Assembly: GCA_029261995.1 (NCBI GenBank)
Contig: JAJDAF010000058.1
Location: 62,001-126,000, forward strand
Direction: 5' to 3'
Source: Candidatus Zhuqueibacterota bacterium
GTDB lineage: Bacteria > Zhuqueibacterota > Zhuqueibacteria > Oceanimicrobiales > Oceanimicrobiaceae
DNA length: 64,000 nt
Under the pieces are notes generated by a model. The model was not told where the DNA came from. It worked only from the letters and a program-made list of their open reading frames with translations, and did not search any database. The position numbers and the translations under genes were made by a program. Below, one piece after another: positions 51,501 through 60,002 of the stretch (its first letter is position 1; each line of letters starts with the position of its first letter).

Positions 51501-53327
51501 ATGAAAAAAGCAGTGCGTTGTTTCGTTTGGTTTGGGTTGTTCGCCGCAATCATGACGCAACCTGGTTTTGCTCAGAGCGGTTCGGTCCGGCTTAAGTCTG
51601 AAGTTGAAAAAGCGTTCAAGCGGGCGCTAACTGACTATGTTGGCAAGCGTTATGACTCCGCCATGTCAGAATTCGAGTCGCTGGCAAATTCTGAGCAGGC
51701 TCACCACCGGCTGACTGCAGCCCTGTTGATGACGGGCAAGAGCAAATACAAAATCGGCAAATACACGCAGGCTCTTCCCTACTACGAGCGCCTGATCGAC
51801 TCCTTTCCACGAAGCAGGTACCACGATGACGCTTTGTATGCCAGGGCTGCCGCGAATTATCGACTTGGCAAAAGCATGAGTGCCACCCGGGACTGGCTTG
51901 GTTTGCTTGACAACAGCCAGGAAGCGACTCTGCGTAGCAAGAGCACGCAACTGGCGACGCAGTTTATGAGAACCGAGCTTTCGATTTCCGAATTGAGACG
52001 GTTAGCACGCACGTCAAAGGGCGCGTCCGGGGCTGCCTTCGTGACCCTTGAACTGGCGCAGCAATTGCTGGCCAGTGGCGCCACGGACGACGCCATAGCA
52101 TCTTTGCGTGACTATCAAAAACGATTCGGCTCAAACGACAAGGTCAACAAGCTTCTCGGTAGTGCAAGAACCTGGGCCAGCCGGCCAATCAAAGTGGGTG
52201 TGCTCTTGCCCTTGTCAGGTTACTATGGTGATGAAGGCAAGAGTGTCCTGCGGGGAATTCGTTTTGCCCACAACCAGGCTGCCGATGGCTCGGCGGCCTC
52301 GCTGCAACTTGTCGTTCGGGACTCAGAAAGCAGTCTGATTTCCGCCCTGCACAGCGTCAATAATTTGCTCCACCGCGAGAACGTGCGCGCCATCATCGGA
52401 GAGCTGGAGAGTGACGTGACCGCGAGCATCGGCGCATTGGCCTCGGTTGAAGGCGTGCCGGTTGTTGCTCCGGCAGCATCAGAAAACGGAGTCGCCTCTG
52501 TTGGCAGAGCTGTATTTCAGCTCAACAGTGACCTTGAGCGCAAGGGAGCCGCATTGGCGCACTACGCTATCGCCGAGCTGGGCATGCAAACCTTTGCGAC
52601 TCTGGCGCCAGTCGATGAATACGGTCAGCAGATGGTGGACAGCTTCACTTCCACCGTGGACCAGCTGGGAGGACGTATCATCGGGCAAAGCTGGTACTAT
52701 GGAACACCTGAAGACCTCAGCCGGCAATTTAAAAATATAAGAGATGCCGCTTTTCATCATGACTCCACGGATGTTGACGCGCTTATTCTCGAAGCGAAGG
52801 AAGAAGGCGACCGCCTGGATGAAAATGACATCCCGGTTCTGTCTGTCGATGGTTTTTTCATTCCGGTTTACGCTGAGGATCTGAAATACGTCGCCCCGCA
52901 ACTGGCGGTACATAATATCAGAACTCAAGTTCTGGGTGGTGAGTTTCTTGACGATCTCGAAACTCTGACCCACCAGCAGGTGGAGCGCTATATCAACGGC
53001 GCCATTTTCGTCAGCGACTACTTTCCAAACGAAGCGGATCTGGAGTTTCGCGACTTCAGGACAAGTTTCAGGATCAGCATGAAAAAATCTCCCGAGCGCT
53101 GGGAGATTTTCGGCTACGACGCCTACCAAATTCTGCACGACGCCGCCGGGCAAGGCGCCCGTTCGGGCCGAGATTTCAGTTCAGCTTTGAGTCGTATCTC
53201 AGGCTACTCAGGCAAGAAAGGTCTTATTTCCTTTCAGGACAACAATCGGGTAAACCGGGAAGTCAACATTTTGCAATTCATCAATGGCAGAATCGTGAAA
53301 CACCACACAACTACCGAGCAGGAATAG
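51501..53327 (+). CDS. TPR-periplasmic-binding protein (LpoA/Peripla_BP_6-like)
   Basis: A 608-residue exported protein with a Sec signal (about 1-25, ending PGFAQ), a TPR/solenoid part (35-225, including GKSKYKIGKYTQALPYYERL) and a type I periplasmic-binding fold (about 230-600) starting KVGVLLPLSGYYGDEG. The order TPR then Peripla_BP resembles the PBP1a activator LpoA and related ABC-type amino acid binding proteins. There is no lipobox Cys, unlike LpoA. It follows glmS by 13 bp and precedes uppP, both in wall-precursor supply, so a link to peptidoglycan synthesis is plausible but not shown. Confidence 0.82.
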   Translation: MKKAVRCFVWFGLFAAIMTQPGFAQSGSVRLKSEVEKAFKRALTDYVGKRYDSAMSEFESLANSEQAHHRLTAALLMTGKSKYKIGKYTQALPYYERLIDSFPRSRYHDDALYARAAANYRLGKSMSATRDWLGLLDNSQEATLRSKSTQLATQFMRTELSISELRRLARTSKGASGAAFVTLELAQQLLASGATDDAIASLRDYQKRFGSNDKVNKLLGSARTWASRPIKVGVLLPLSGYYGDEGKSVLRGIRFAHNQAADGSAASLQLVVRDSESSLISALHSVNNLLHRENVRAIIGELESDVTASIGALASVEGVPVVAPAASENGVASVGRAVFQLNSDLERKGAALAHYAIAELGMQTFATLAPVDEYGQQMVDSFTSTVDQLGGRIIGQSWYYGTPEDLSRQFKNIRDAAFHHDSTDVDALILEAKEEGDRLDENDIPVLSVDGFFIPVYAEDLKYVAPQLAVHNIRTQVLGGEFLDDLETLTHQQVERYINGAIFVSDYFPNEADLEFRDFRTSFRISMKKSPERWEIFGYDAYQILHDAAGQGARSGRDFSSALSRISGYSGKKGLISFQDNNRVNREVNILQFINGRIVKHHTTTEQE

Positions 53328-53395
53328 TCTGATACGGTCTCCTCGCCGCTGCCGTGTTGGTGTTTTTCCACCCGGCATGTGCCCATTTTTAACCT

Positions 53396-53410
53396 GGAAC
53401 GAACGTTGCT
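53396..53410 (+). promoter_or_regulatory. Sigma-54-like sequence upstream of uppP
   Basis: TGGAACGAACGTTGC keeps GG (53397-53398) and GC (53409-53410) at the 10-bp distance with a good -12. It overlaps a 6-bp inverted repeat (CGAACG, 53401-53406, with CGTTCG, 53426-53431) followed by GGTTTTT that could be a weak terminator of the upstream gene. A conventional sigma-70 promoter lies nearer to uppP, so this call is weak. Confidence 0.25.
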
Positions 53411-53471
53411 ATCCGCGATGAAGTCGTTCGGGTTTTTCCAATCCAGTCGGTTTCATGAGCAGGTTTTTAGC

Positions 53472-53500
53472 TTGCAAAAATAGGCCAGATCATTTATATT
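53472..53500 (+). promoter_or_regulatory. Sigma-70-type promoter for uppP
   Basis: TTGCAA (53472-53477), 17-bp spacer, TATATT (53495-53500), 55 bp before the TTG start of uppP. Confidence 0.65.
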
Positions 53501-53554
53501 ATTTGCGACTTTTTAGATAGGTACGTCGCTTGAATTCATGGATAGGAGTGTTAT

Positions 53555-54382
53555 TTGTCATTTATCGAAGCCGTTGTGCTGGGGCTGGTGCAGGGATTGA
53601 CCGAGTTTCTGCCTGTCAGCAGTTCGGGGCATCTTGTGTTTGCCAAAATGCTGCTTGGAATCAAAGACAATGGCATCGCTTTTGAAATATTTGTTCATTT
53701 CGGCACGCTGATCGCGGTCCTGACAGTCTATAAAGACGATATCATAGAAATTTTTGTGGATTGCGGGCGAGTCATTTCTAAAAAGTCGTTCGCCAAAGCT
53801 GCGAACCAGCGTAACGATCAGCTATCCGGATTAACCCTTCTGATGTTTATCGTCATCGGAACGGTCCCGGCGGTCGTGTCTGGGCTGCTTTTCCGGGATG
53901 TTTTTGAAACCGCATTTTCCAACGCGGTTTTTGTGAGTAGTGCCTTGATTTTCACAGGTCTGGTTTTGATGACCTCAAGACTGGCCAAGGATAGCAACAA
54001 GCCACTGAATCATCTCAGGGCTCTACTGGTTGGCTTGGCTCAGGTTCTGGCTCTTTTCCCTGGGGTGTCGCGGTCGGGCACGACGATCACAACGGCTCTG
54101 CTGCTGGGTGTTCGGCCAGCCGAGTGCGCCAGATACTCGTTCTTGCTGGCCGTGCCTCTCATTTTGGGCGTCACGCTGATGGAGTCATACGAGTTACTTT
54201 TGAACCCGCCTTCCGTGGACCAACTGTCGAATTATGTCGTCGGTTGTCTGGCTGCATATATCTCTGGTTTGTGGGCCATCAGGTGGCTCGTCTCCGTCGT
54301 GCAAAGGGGCAGGTTTGACCGTTTCGCATATTACTGTCTTGCAGTGGGGCTATTAGGACTAACGCTGAGCTATGTGATCTGA
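53555..54382 (+). CDS. uppP: Undecaprenyl-diphosphatase UppP (BacA)
   Basis: Recycles the C55 lipid carrier for wall and O-antigen synthesis and gives bacitracin tolerance. The 275-residue membrane protein has the active-site motif LVQGLTEFLPVSSSGHLV near the start and the second motif FPGVSRSGTTITTALLLG near 170, with about eight membrane helices. TTG start with AGGAG eight bases upstream. The NSS transporter gene follows after 28 bp. Confidence 0.96.
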   Translation: MSFIEAVVLGLVQGLTEFLPVSSSGHLVFAKMLLGIKDNGIAFEIFVHFGTLIAVLTVYKDDIIEIFVDCGRVISKKSFAKAANQRNDQLSGLTLLMFIVIGTVPAVVSGLLFRDVFETAFSNAVFVSSALIFTGLVLMTSRLAKDSNKPLNHLRALLVGLAQVLALFPGVSRSGTTITTALLLGVRPAECARYSFLLAVPLILGVTLMESYELLLNPPSVDQLSNYVVGCLAAYISGLWAIRWLVSVVQRGRFDRFAYYCLAVGLLGLTLSYVI

Positions 54383-54410
54383 TATCCCTTTAACAATTCG
54401 AGGGAGGAGT

Positions 54411-55907
54411 ATGAAACAAGCCGAGTTCTTTTCGTCGCGATGGGCATTGATTCTCGCGGCGTTGGGTATGGCTGTTGGCACCGGCAACATATGGCGATTT
54501 CCCAGAATCGTGGCCCAGAATGGCGGCGGTTCATTTCTGATCCCCTGGGTGATTTTCCTCTTTCTATGGTCCATTCCTCTTCTCATTATCGAGTTTTCAA
54601 TTGGCAAGGAAACCCGCCGCGGCACGGTTGGGGCCTTTGGCAAGCTTCTCGGCAAAGACTACACCTGGATGGGCGCTTTCGTCGGGTTTTGTACGATGGC
54701 CATCATGTTTTACTACTCCGTGGTCATGGGCTGGTGTGTCAAGTATTTTGTCTCCTCTCTGATGGGAGACGCAGCTTTGAGTCAGTCGCGTGAATTTTGG
54801 GATAGCTTTACGGGTGGCTATGAGCCAGTTCTCTATCATCTGTTTGCGATGCTTGTCGGGTCTTTTGTCATCTACAAAGGTGTGACCAGGGGAATAGAGA
54901 AGGCCAACAAGTTCCTGATTCCAACCCTATTCGTGCTGCTTGTGGTCGCGGCGGCCCGAGCCCTGACTCTGCCTGGCGCAGTTGCGGGATTGAATTTTCT
55001 ATTCGAGACCGACTTGGTCAGCCTTCTCAGTTACAAGACATGGCTGGAGGCTTTATCGCAATCGGCATGGTCGACCGGGGCAGGCTGGGGACTGATTTTG
55101 ACTTATGCGGTTTACATGAAGAAGAAGGAAGACGTGGTCTTGAATTCATTCATCGCCGGCCTCGGCAACAACACAGCTTCGCTCCTGGCAGCACTGGTTG
55201 TCCTGCCATCGGTCTTTGCCTTGGCTCCGCAACTAGGACTGTCACCGCAAGAGATCGTCAGCGATTCCGGACCTGCGTCAACGGGAATCACCTTTATTTG
55301 GATTCCCAGACTGTTTGCCGAGATGCCAATGGGATCGACCCTTCTGGTGATTTTCTTTCTAGCCTTGTCGTTTGCCGCGTTGTCCTCGATCATTGCCATG
55401 ATCGAGCTTTCTACACGAATTTTCATGGACGCCGGATTGGACCGGAGCAGAGCCATCGCTTTTGTTTGCACTTTTGGCTTTCTGCTTGGGTTGCCCTCCG
55501 CGTTGAATCTGAACTTCTTGAATAATCAGGATTGGGTCTGGGGTCTCGGTCTGATAATCAGTGGTATGTTCTTTGCATTTGCCGCCATCAAGTACGGTGT
55601 CAACCGAATGCGAACAAACCTGATTAACGTTGATGGTAACGACGTTGCCGCTGGCAGATGGTTTAACTATATTGTGACCATTTTGATTCCTGTCGAGTTT
55701 GTGGCTCTGCTCGGCTGGTGGTCCTATCAGGCCGTCTCCACCTTCGATCCGGAAGGCTGGTGGAATCCATTTCGAACGTTCAGTCTTGGCACTTGCTTGT
55801 TTCAATGGACGGTCGCGATTTTGATTTTTGTTATACTAAACAGGAAGTTGTATGAACGGAGCGTCGGCCGCGAGGCTGAAGGCAATGACGAAGCGCAATT
55901 GGTCTGA
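54411..55907 (+). CDS. Sodium-dependent transporter of the NSS (SNF) family
   Basis: A 498-residue, about 12-helix amino acid transporter driven by Na+. The family opening SSRWALILAALGMAVGTGNIWRFPRIV (cut here in two: AALGMAVGTGNIWRFP) with the Na+-binding Gly-Asn region is clear, followed by FLIPWVIFLFLWSIPLLIIE and the late MIELSTRIFMDAGLDR. It resembles bacterial MhsT/TnaT-type members. A 35-residue one-helix gene follows after 33 bp, identical in layout to the MetP-MetS pair of methionine and alanine importers. Confidence 0.93.
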   Translation: MKQAEFFSSRWALILAALGMAVGTGNIWRFPRIVAQNGGGSFLIPWVIFLFLWSIPLLIIEFSIGKETRRGTVGAFGKLLGKDYTWMGAFVGFCTMAIMFYYSVVMGWCVKYFVSSLMGDAALSQSREFWDSFTGGYEPVLYHLFAMLVGSFVIYKGVTRGIEKANKFLIPTLFVLLVVAAARALTLPGAVAGLNFLFETDLVSLLSYKTWLEALSQSAWSTGAGWGLILTYAVYMKKKEDVVLNSFIAGLGNNTASLLAALVVLPSVFALAPQLGLSPQEIVSDSGPASTGITFIWIPRLFAEMPMGSTLLVIFFLALSFAALSSIIAMIELSTRIFMDAGLDRSRAIAFVCTFGFLLGLPSALNLNFLNNQDWVWGLGLIISGMFFAFAAIKYGVNRMRTNLINVDGNDVAAGRWFNYIVTILIPVEFVALLGWWSYQAVSTFDPEGWWNPFRTFSLGTCLFQWTVAILIFVILNRKLYERSVGREAEGNDEAQLV

Positions 55908-55940
55908 CTCCGGCCATAGAATTTAGAATAGGAAACAGCC

Positions 55941-56048
55941 ATGTCACTCTCTGCAATCGTTTTGATGTGTGTGATTCTGCTGGTGGTCTGGGGAGGTTTT
56001 GCGCTTTCGCTTCGTATGGCGGTCAAAAAAGAATCAAAGAAGCACTAA
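55941..56048 (+). CDS. Small subunit of NSS transporter (MetS-like)
   Basis: A 35-residue peptide, MSLSAIVLMCVILLVVWGG and then a basic tail RMAVKKESKKH, with one membrane helix: the typical form of MetS/MaAIMP small subunits, which start M-S-x-x-A/S-I and end with Lys-rich residues. GGAAACAGCC precedes the ATG. In Corynebacterium MetPS the small protein is needed for transport. It lies 33 bp after the NSS gene and ends 1 bp before holA, so it would be easy to miss. Confidence 0.8.
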   Translation: MSLSAIVLMCVILLVVWGGFALSLRMAVKKESKKH

Positions 56049-56049
56049 C

Positions 56050-57042
56050 ATGAATTACCCGGAGTTCCAAAAACTCGCGAAGGAAAGGCAAGTCCACCCA
56101 GCCTATTTTTTCTGTGGTGCAGAAGATTATCTGATGGACCAATGCCTCGCCGGGTTGGAGAAGGCGGCCTTCGCTGATGCCGCCTCCCGGGAGTTCAACT
56201 ATGACCTCTTTTACGGGGGGCAGACTGACGCTGGGAAGATTCTGGACACGGCAAATGCCTACCCGATGTTTGCGGAGCTGCGGATGGTTGTTGTGAAAGA
56301 TGTTCAGAAACTGGCGCCCTCGGGGTTGGATGCGCTGGCTGCATTTCTGGAGAAACCTCCCGCCACAACCCGCTTGGTTTTGACCTGTGAGAAATTCAAT
56401 GGACGCAACAAATCCTTTGCACGAATCAAGGCAAAGACTTGTTTTGTAGAATTTAAACCTTTGTATGACAATCAAGTTGCGGCCTGGATCAAGCAGGAGA
56501 TGAAGCGTCGTGGCATTGAAATGTCTTATGACGCCAGCCTGCTCATCCATGCGCACGTCGGCAACAGTCTGCGGGCGCTTGCCAATGAGATGGACAAAAT
56601 TATGCTGAATCTGGATGGTCGAAATCGCGTGGATGAAGCCGATGTCCAACGCGTGGTTGGCCTTTCAAAGAAATTTAGCGTATTCAATCTTAACGATGCT
56701 ATCGGTGGTCGCGACCTGAATAAGGCCTTTCTCATCTTGACCAAGATGCTGGAAAGCGGAGAATCTCACACCGCTATTCTGGCTATGATCGGGCGCCACT
56801 TTACCAGCTTACTCAAGGTTAAAGGATGCGTTAGCCAGCGCAAGAAGCCCAATGAGATTGCGGCGATTGCCGGCATTCCACCTTATTATGTAGCAAAGAC
56901 ACAGGAGATGGCAAAGAACTTCAGTCTATCTCAAATGGATGACGCTTTTGCAGCACTTCTCGATACAGATCTTGCACTCAAAACGAGCCAACAACCGCCA
57001 CAAATCGCCTTGCAGACCTTGTTGGTCCGCATCTTGAGATAG
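56050..57042 (+). CDS. holA: DNA polymerase III delta subunit
   Basis: Clamp-loader subunit that opens the sliding clamp. The 330 residues show the HolA N-terminal domain (HPAYFFCGAEDYLMDQ), strand NAYPMFAELRMVVVKDVQKL, and the C-terminal HolA collar domain (SVFNLNDAIGGRDLNKAFLILTKML, split). No P-loop, as expected for delta. ATG 56050 is the natural start; an upstream frame to 55999 would overlap the small transporter gene. The sigma factor gene starts at the next base after its stop. Confidence 0.93.
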   Translation: MNYPEFQKLAKERQVHPAYFFCGAEDYLMDQCLAGLEKAAFADAASREFNYDLFYGGQTDAGKILDTANAYPMFAELRMVVVKDVQKLAPSGLDALAAFLEKPPATTRLVLTCEKFNGRNKSFARIKAKTCFVEFKPLYDNQVAAWIKQEMKRRGIEMSYDASLLIHAHVGNSLRALANEMDKIMLNLDGRNRVDEADVQRVVGLSKKFSVFNLNDAIGGRDLNKAFLILTKMLESGESHTAILAMIGRHFTSLLKVKGCVSQRKKPNEIAAIAGIPPYYVAKTQEMAKNFSLSQMDDAFAALLDTDLALKTSQQPPQIALQTLLVRILR

Positions 57043-57702
57043 GTGGCGGTCACCAGGAACTTTTTGAAACTCTCTATGGTTGAAGACATCGAAAATATTG
57101 AAAACACGCAGCGGCCTTCCAAGCGAGGCGACAAACGTCCGTCTGATGAAGACCTGATTGAACGGTTTCAAAAGGGTGATGCCTACGCTTTTGATCTCAT
57201 CGTAAAGCGCTACAAAGAACAGCTCCTGAATTTTGTATATCGCTTTGTTGGCAATCAGGAGGAGGCCGAAGATATTGTCCAGGAAACTTTTCTGCGGGTC
57301 TATCGAAAACGCAAAGCCTATAAACGCATCGCCAAATTTTCGACATGGATTTACACGATCGCGGGGAATTTGTCCAGAACAGAACTGAGGAGAAGGAAAC
57401 GGCGCAAGCTCTTCTCGGTCACGGATATGGGGTTTGAAGACCGTGACTACGAGATATCCGATGAAGGATACAATCCGGAAAACCAAGTCGATGGCATCAT
57501 TCAGGAAGAGATCATTCAAAAGGAAATCAACAGCCTTTCGCCCAAGTTTCGCGAAGTTATTATATTGAGAGATGTTCAGGAACTCTCGTATGAGGAGATT
57601 AGTAAGATTATCGACGTACCGATAGGTACGGTGAAGTCCCGGGTGAACCGGGGGAGATTGAAGCTGCAAGGCCAATTGAAATACCTCATGAAAAAGAAAT
57701 AG
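57043..57702 (+). CDS. ECF sigma factor (RpoE/SigW-like)
   Basis: A 219-residue sigma-70 family factor with region 2 (DAYAFDLIVKRYKEQLLNFVYR, EDIVQETFLRVYRK, FSTWIYTIAGNLSR) and region 4 (LSPKFREVIILRDVQELSY, IIDVPIGTVKSRVNRGR), and no region 3 or 1.1. The first 30 residues are charged and outside the family. GTG 57043 abuts the holA stop; ATG 57076 is an in-frame alternative. A membrane anti-sigma factor and a HtrA-like protein follow, so it is probably an envelope-stress sigma factor. Confidence 0.93.
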   Translation: MAVTRNFLKLSMVEDIENIENTQRPSKRGDKRPSDEDLIERFQKGDAYAFDLIVKRYKEQLLNFVYRFVGNQEEAEDIVQETFLRVYRKRKAYKRIAKFSTWIYTIAGNLSRTELRRRKRRKLFSVTDMGFEDRDYEISDEGYNPENQVDGIIQEEIIQKEINSLSPKFREVIILRDVQELSYEEISKIIDVPIGTVKSRVNRGRLKLQGQLKYLMKKK

Positions 57703-57763
57703 ATTTTCCTGCAACTACCGAAATATGAAGTATATTGCATCCATGGTTTGAGAGGGAACGCCT

Positions 57764-58306
57764 ATGTCTGATTGGGAACAGTTGAAAGACGATATCTATG
57801 ACTACGTGGACGGCTTGCTTCCAAGCGAAGCGAGAAGAGAGGTTGCCCGACAAATCGAGCGCAATCCGGAAGCCAGAGCATTCTATGATGATGTCGTTGC
57901 GCTAAGAGTAAGCCTGAAAGGTCTGAAGTATATTCAAGTTCCTTCCGATTTCGACACAGTTCTCAGAACCCGAATCAGGATGGAGCGCAGTATGAGCCGG
58001 CAGGGATTTTTTGCCGGCCCGTTAAGACTACCCGCTGCGGCAACCGTTGGCGCACTCGCTGTGGCTGCTGTCGTGATGGTTTTCAACCTGACTGGCTCAA
58101 ACACTCAATCCAATTCGCCGATACCCCGTGGCGGTGTGCATGTATCGTCGGCGCCTCCTGCCATCAACTACGTTCCCGTTGACCGAATGGATATTGATGC
58201 GGGGGGGACGAAACTGGAGCGCCGCACATCTGCACGAGATTACGCATCACGCGACTCACTCCGAGGCCGGACTTCGGACGAGAGAATTCTGACCGTTGAA
58301 TTCTAG
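57764..58306 (+). CDS. Membrane anti-sigma factor
   Basis: A 180-residue protein: cytoplasmic N-terminus (1-85) beginning WEQLKDDIYDYVDGLLPSEARREV, like the sigma-binding helices of anti-sigma factors, then one membrane helix (about 90-111, AATVGALAVAAVVMVFNL) and an extracytoplasmic tail. The zinc motif H-x3-C-x2-C of ZAS anti-sigma factors is missing; there is not a single Cys. It lies 61 bp after the ECF gene. AGAGGGAAC precedes the ATG. Confidence 0.82.
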   Translation: MSDWEQLKDDIYDYVDGLLPSEARREVARQIERNPEARAFYDDVVALRVSLKGLKYIQVPSDFDTVLRTRIRMERSMSRQGFFAGPLRLPAAATVGALAVAAVVMVFNLTGSNTQSNSPIPRGGVHVSSAPPAINYVPVDRMDIDAGGTKLERRTSARDYASRDSLRGRTSDERILTVEF

Positions 58307-58347
58307 TCGGGCCGAGCGCGGTTTTGTTCAGACGAAGATTTGATCTG

Positions 58348-59574
58348 ATGCACGTTGTGAATTCCAAGACGGTTTTGTGTTCGGTCCTGCTTGCATCCTT
58401 TGCAATTTGCCTCCCGAGAGCGGACTCTTTGGCCGGTGAAACGTTCAAAGAGCTTGAAGGAGCAATCCAGTCTCTGATTCTTTCCAACAGCAAGTCTATT
58501 GTCACAGTAACATCTCGATTCTCAGACGAAGTCTCCGTAGATGCAAAGGGGACGGGCCTGCCGTTTTTTGGTGCTCCGAACGAGAAACAGCCCCTTTCCT
58601 ATGTAAATGTCGGGAGTGGCACGGTCTTCAATGATGCAGGTTTTGTTGTGACCCGGAGCAGCATAGTCTGGGGAGCCAAACGAAATTGGGTCACATTCGC
58701 CGATGGTGTTGAAGTTGACGCCCAGTTCATTGGGCATGACCCAGAAACAGGATTGGCCGTCCTGAAACTGAACCTGGCCAATGCGCAGCCGGTACAATTC
58801 GGGGATTCGAATGAGGTAAAGATTGGCGGGCTTACTATTGTTGTCGGAAATTCCCTCGGTGTTTTTCCATCTGTCACGCTCGGAGTTGTGAACGGTTTGC
58901 GCGAGGATAGTATGATACAGTTGTCCGCAAGTCTTCACCCCGGAAGCAACGGCAGCCCCGTGCTGAATTTGCTCGGCGAAGTCATTGGCGTAGTCGCAGG
59001 TCAGTTGAATCCTGCGAATACGGTATCTGGCTTTGCGGTTCGCAATCCGGCAACGCCGACCCTGGCTTATCCAATAAACCGGGTTCGTCGGATCGTTGAT
59101 GACCTTATCAAGTACGGCTACGTTCGAACGGGATGGTTGGGCGTTGTCGGTTACCAGGATGATCAGCGGCCTAAAATCGACCAGATCAAAACCGAGAGTC
59201 CCGCTGAACGAGCTGGCCTGACTCAGGGCGATATCATTCTGAGGTTCGCCTACCGGCAGGTGAACAGCATCTCTGAGTTGGCCACACTTGTGGAACAAGC
59301 GTCTCCTGGGGAAAAAGTGGCCGTCGATTATCTCAGGGACGGAGCCACTCTCTCAACGACTGTTCTTCTTGGAGAAAAGCAAAAGCCAGCAGCAGCTCCT
59401 TCCGCCGCAACTACCGCTACAACTGGCGGGTCAGATTACCGCCCCGCTCGCGTGGAACCCCACACGCCCGATCTCACTGACATCCTCATAGAAAAGAATG
59501 CGCAGTTTGAGCGCAGGATTAACTACCTGGAAATGGAGATTATCAAGCTCCGCAAGCTTTTGGAAACTTATTAA
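58348..59574 (+). CDS. HtrA/Deg-like trypsin-fold + PDZ protein, catalytic triad lost
   Basis: Fold and order match HtrA/DegS: signal peptide (about 1-30), a trypsin-like domain (35-250) and a PDZ domain (about 265-345, ESPAERAGLTQGDIIL), then a coiled coil at the end (EKNAQFERRINYLEMEIIK). But aligned by eye to DegP, the His of TNNHV is Ser105 (TRSSIV), the Asp of TDLAV is Gly135 (TGLAVLKL) and the Ser of GNSGG is Asn201 (GSNGSP). A protease is therefore unlikely; a peptide-sensing or scaffold protein is more likely. ATG 58348 is preferred over TTG 58324. It follows the anti-sigma gene by 41 bp, as DegS-like genes often do. Confidence 0.85.
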   Translation: MHVVNSKTVLCSVLLASFAICLPRADSLAGETFKELEGAIQSLILSNSKSIVTVTSRFSDEVSVDAKGTGLPFFGAPNEKQPLSYVNVGSGTVFNDAGFVVTRSSIVWGAKRNWVTFADGVEVDAQFIGHDPETGLAVLKLNLANAQPVQFGDSNEVKIGGLTIVVGNSLGVFPSVTLGVVNGLREDSMIQLSASLHPGSNGSPVLNLLGEVIGVVAGQLNPANTVSGFAVRNPATPTLAYPINRVRRIVDDLIKYGYVRTGWLGVVGYQDDQRPKIDQIKTESPAERAGLTQGDIILRFAYRQVNSISELATLVEQASPGEKVAVDYLRDGATLSTTVLLGEKQKPAAAPSAATTATTGGSDYRPARVEPHTPDLTDILIEKNAQFERRINYLEMEIIKLRKLLETY

Positions 59575-59635
59575 CTCAAGCTTGCAGTGGCCTGGTTCAC
59601 CCTCCTCTCAGGTAGGGGACTTTACAGATTTTCTG

Positions 59636-59663
59636 TTGACATTGTCGCAAATTTTGCTAAATT
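59636..59663 (+). promoter_or_regulatory. Sigma-70-type promoter for the BMC-P pair
   Basis: TTGACA (59636-59641), 16-bp spacer, TAAATT (59658-59663), about 70 bp before the first TTG start. Confidence 0.65.
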
Positions 59664-59732
59664 AGTTGCTCGTTGTTTCTGACGGCATGAGTCAGGAGAG
59701 TATCGCTTAAGGGCGTAACTCGGAGAACGGAT

Positions 59733-60002
59733 TTGATTCTCGCAAAAGTTATCGGAACTGTGTGGGCGACGAGAAAAGACGAAAAGCTCGTAGGCACAAA
59801 GCTGCAGATTGTTCGACCGGTGGATTTGGAATACGCCGATAAAGAGGGGTTTTTTGTGGCAGTTGACGTTGTTGGCGCGGGCGTAGGTGAGATTGTTTTG
59901 GTCTGCCAGGGGAGTTCTGCAAGGCAGACTAGCACAACGGAGAACCGAGCAGTGGACGCGACGATTATGGCTATAGTTGACAAGCTGGATGTGGCAATAT
60001 GA
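59733..60002 (+). CDS. EutN/CcmL-type microcompartment vertex (BMC-P) protein 1
   Basis: An 89-residue pentamer-forming shell protein. It begins ILAKVIGTVWATRK and runs through LVGTKLQIVRPVD, VAVDVVGAGVGEIVLVCQGSSAR and AVDATIMAIVDKLDV, the full EutN/CcmL pattern. Vertex proteins cap the corners of bacterial microcompartments built from BMC-H hexamers. TTG start with GGAG seven bases upstream. It overlaps the second copy by 4 bp. No BMC-H shell protein or encapsulated enzyme gene is nearby. Confidence 0.92.
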   Translation: MILAKVIGTVWATRKDEKLVGTKLQIVRPVDLEYADKEGFFVAVDVVGAGVGEIVLVCQGSSARQTSTTENRAVDATIMAIVDKLDVAI

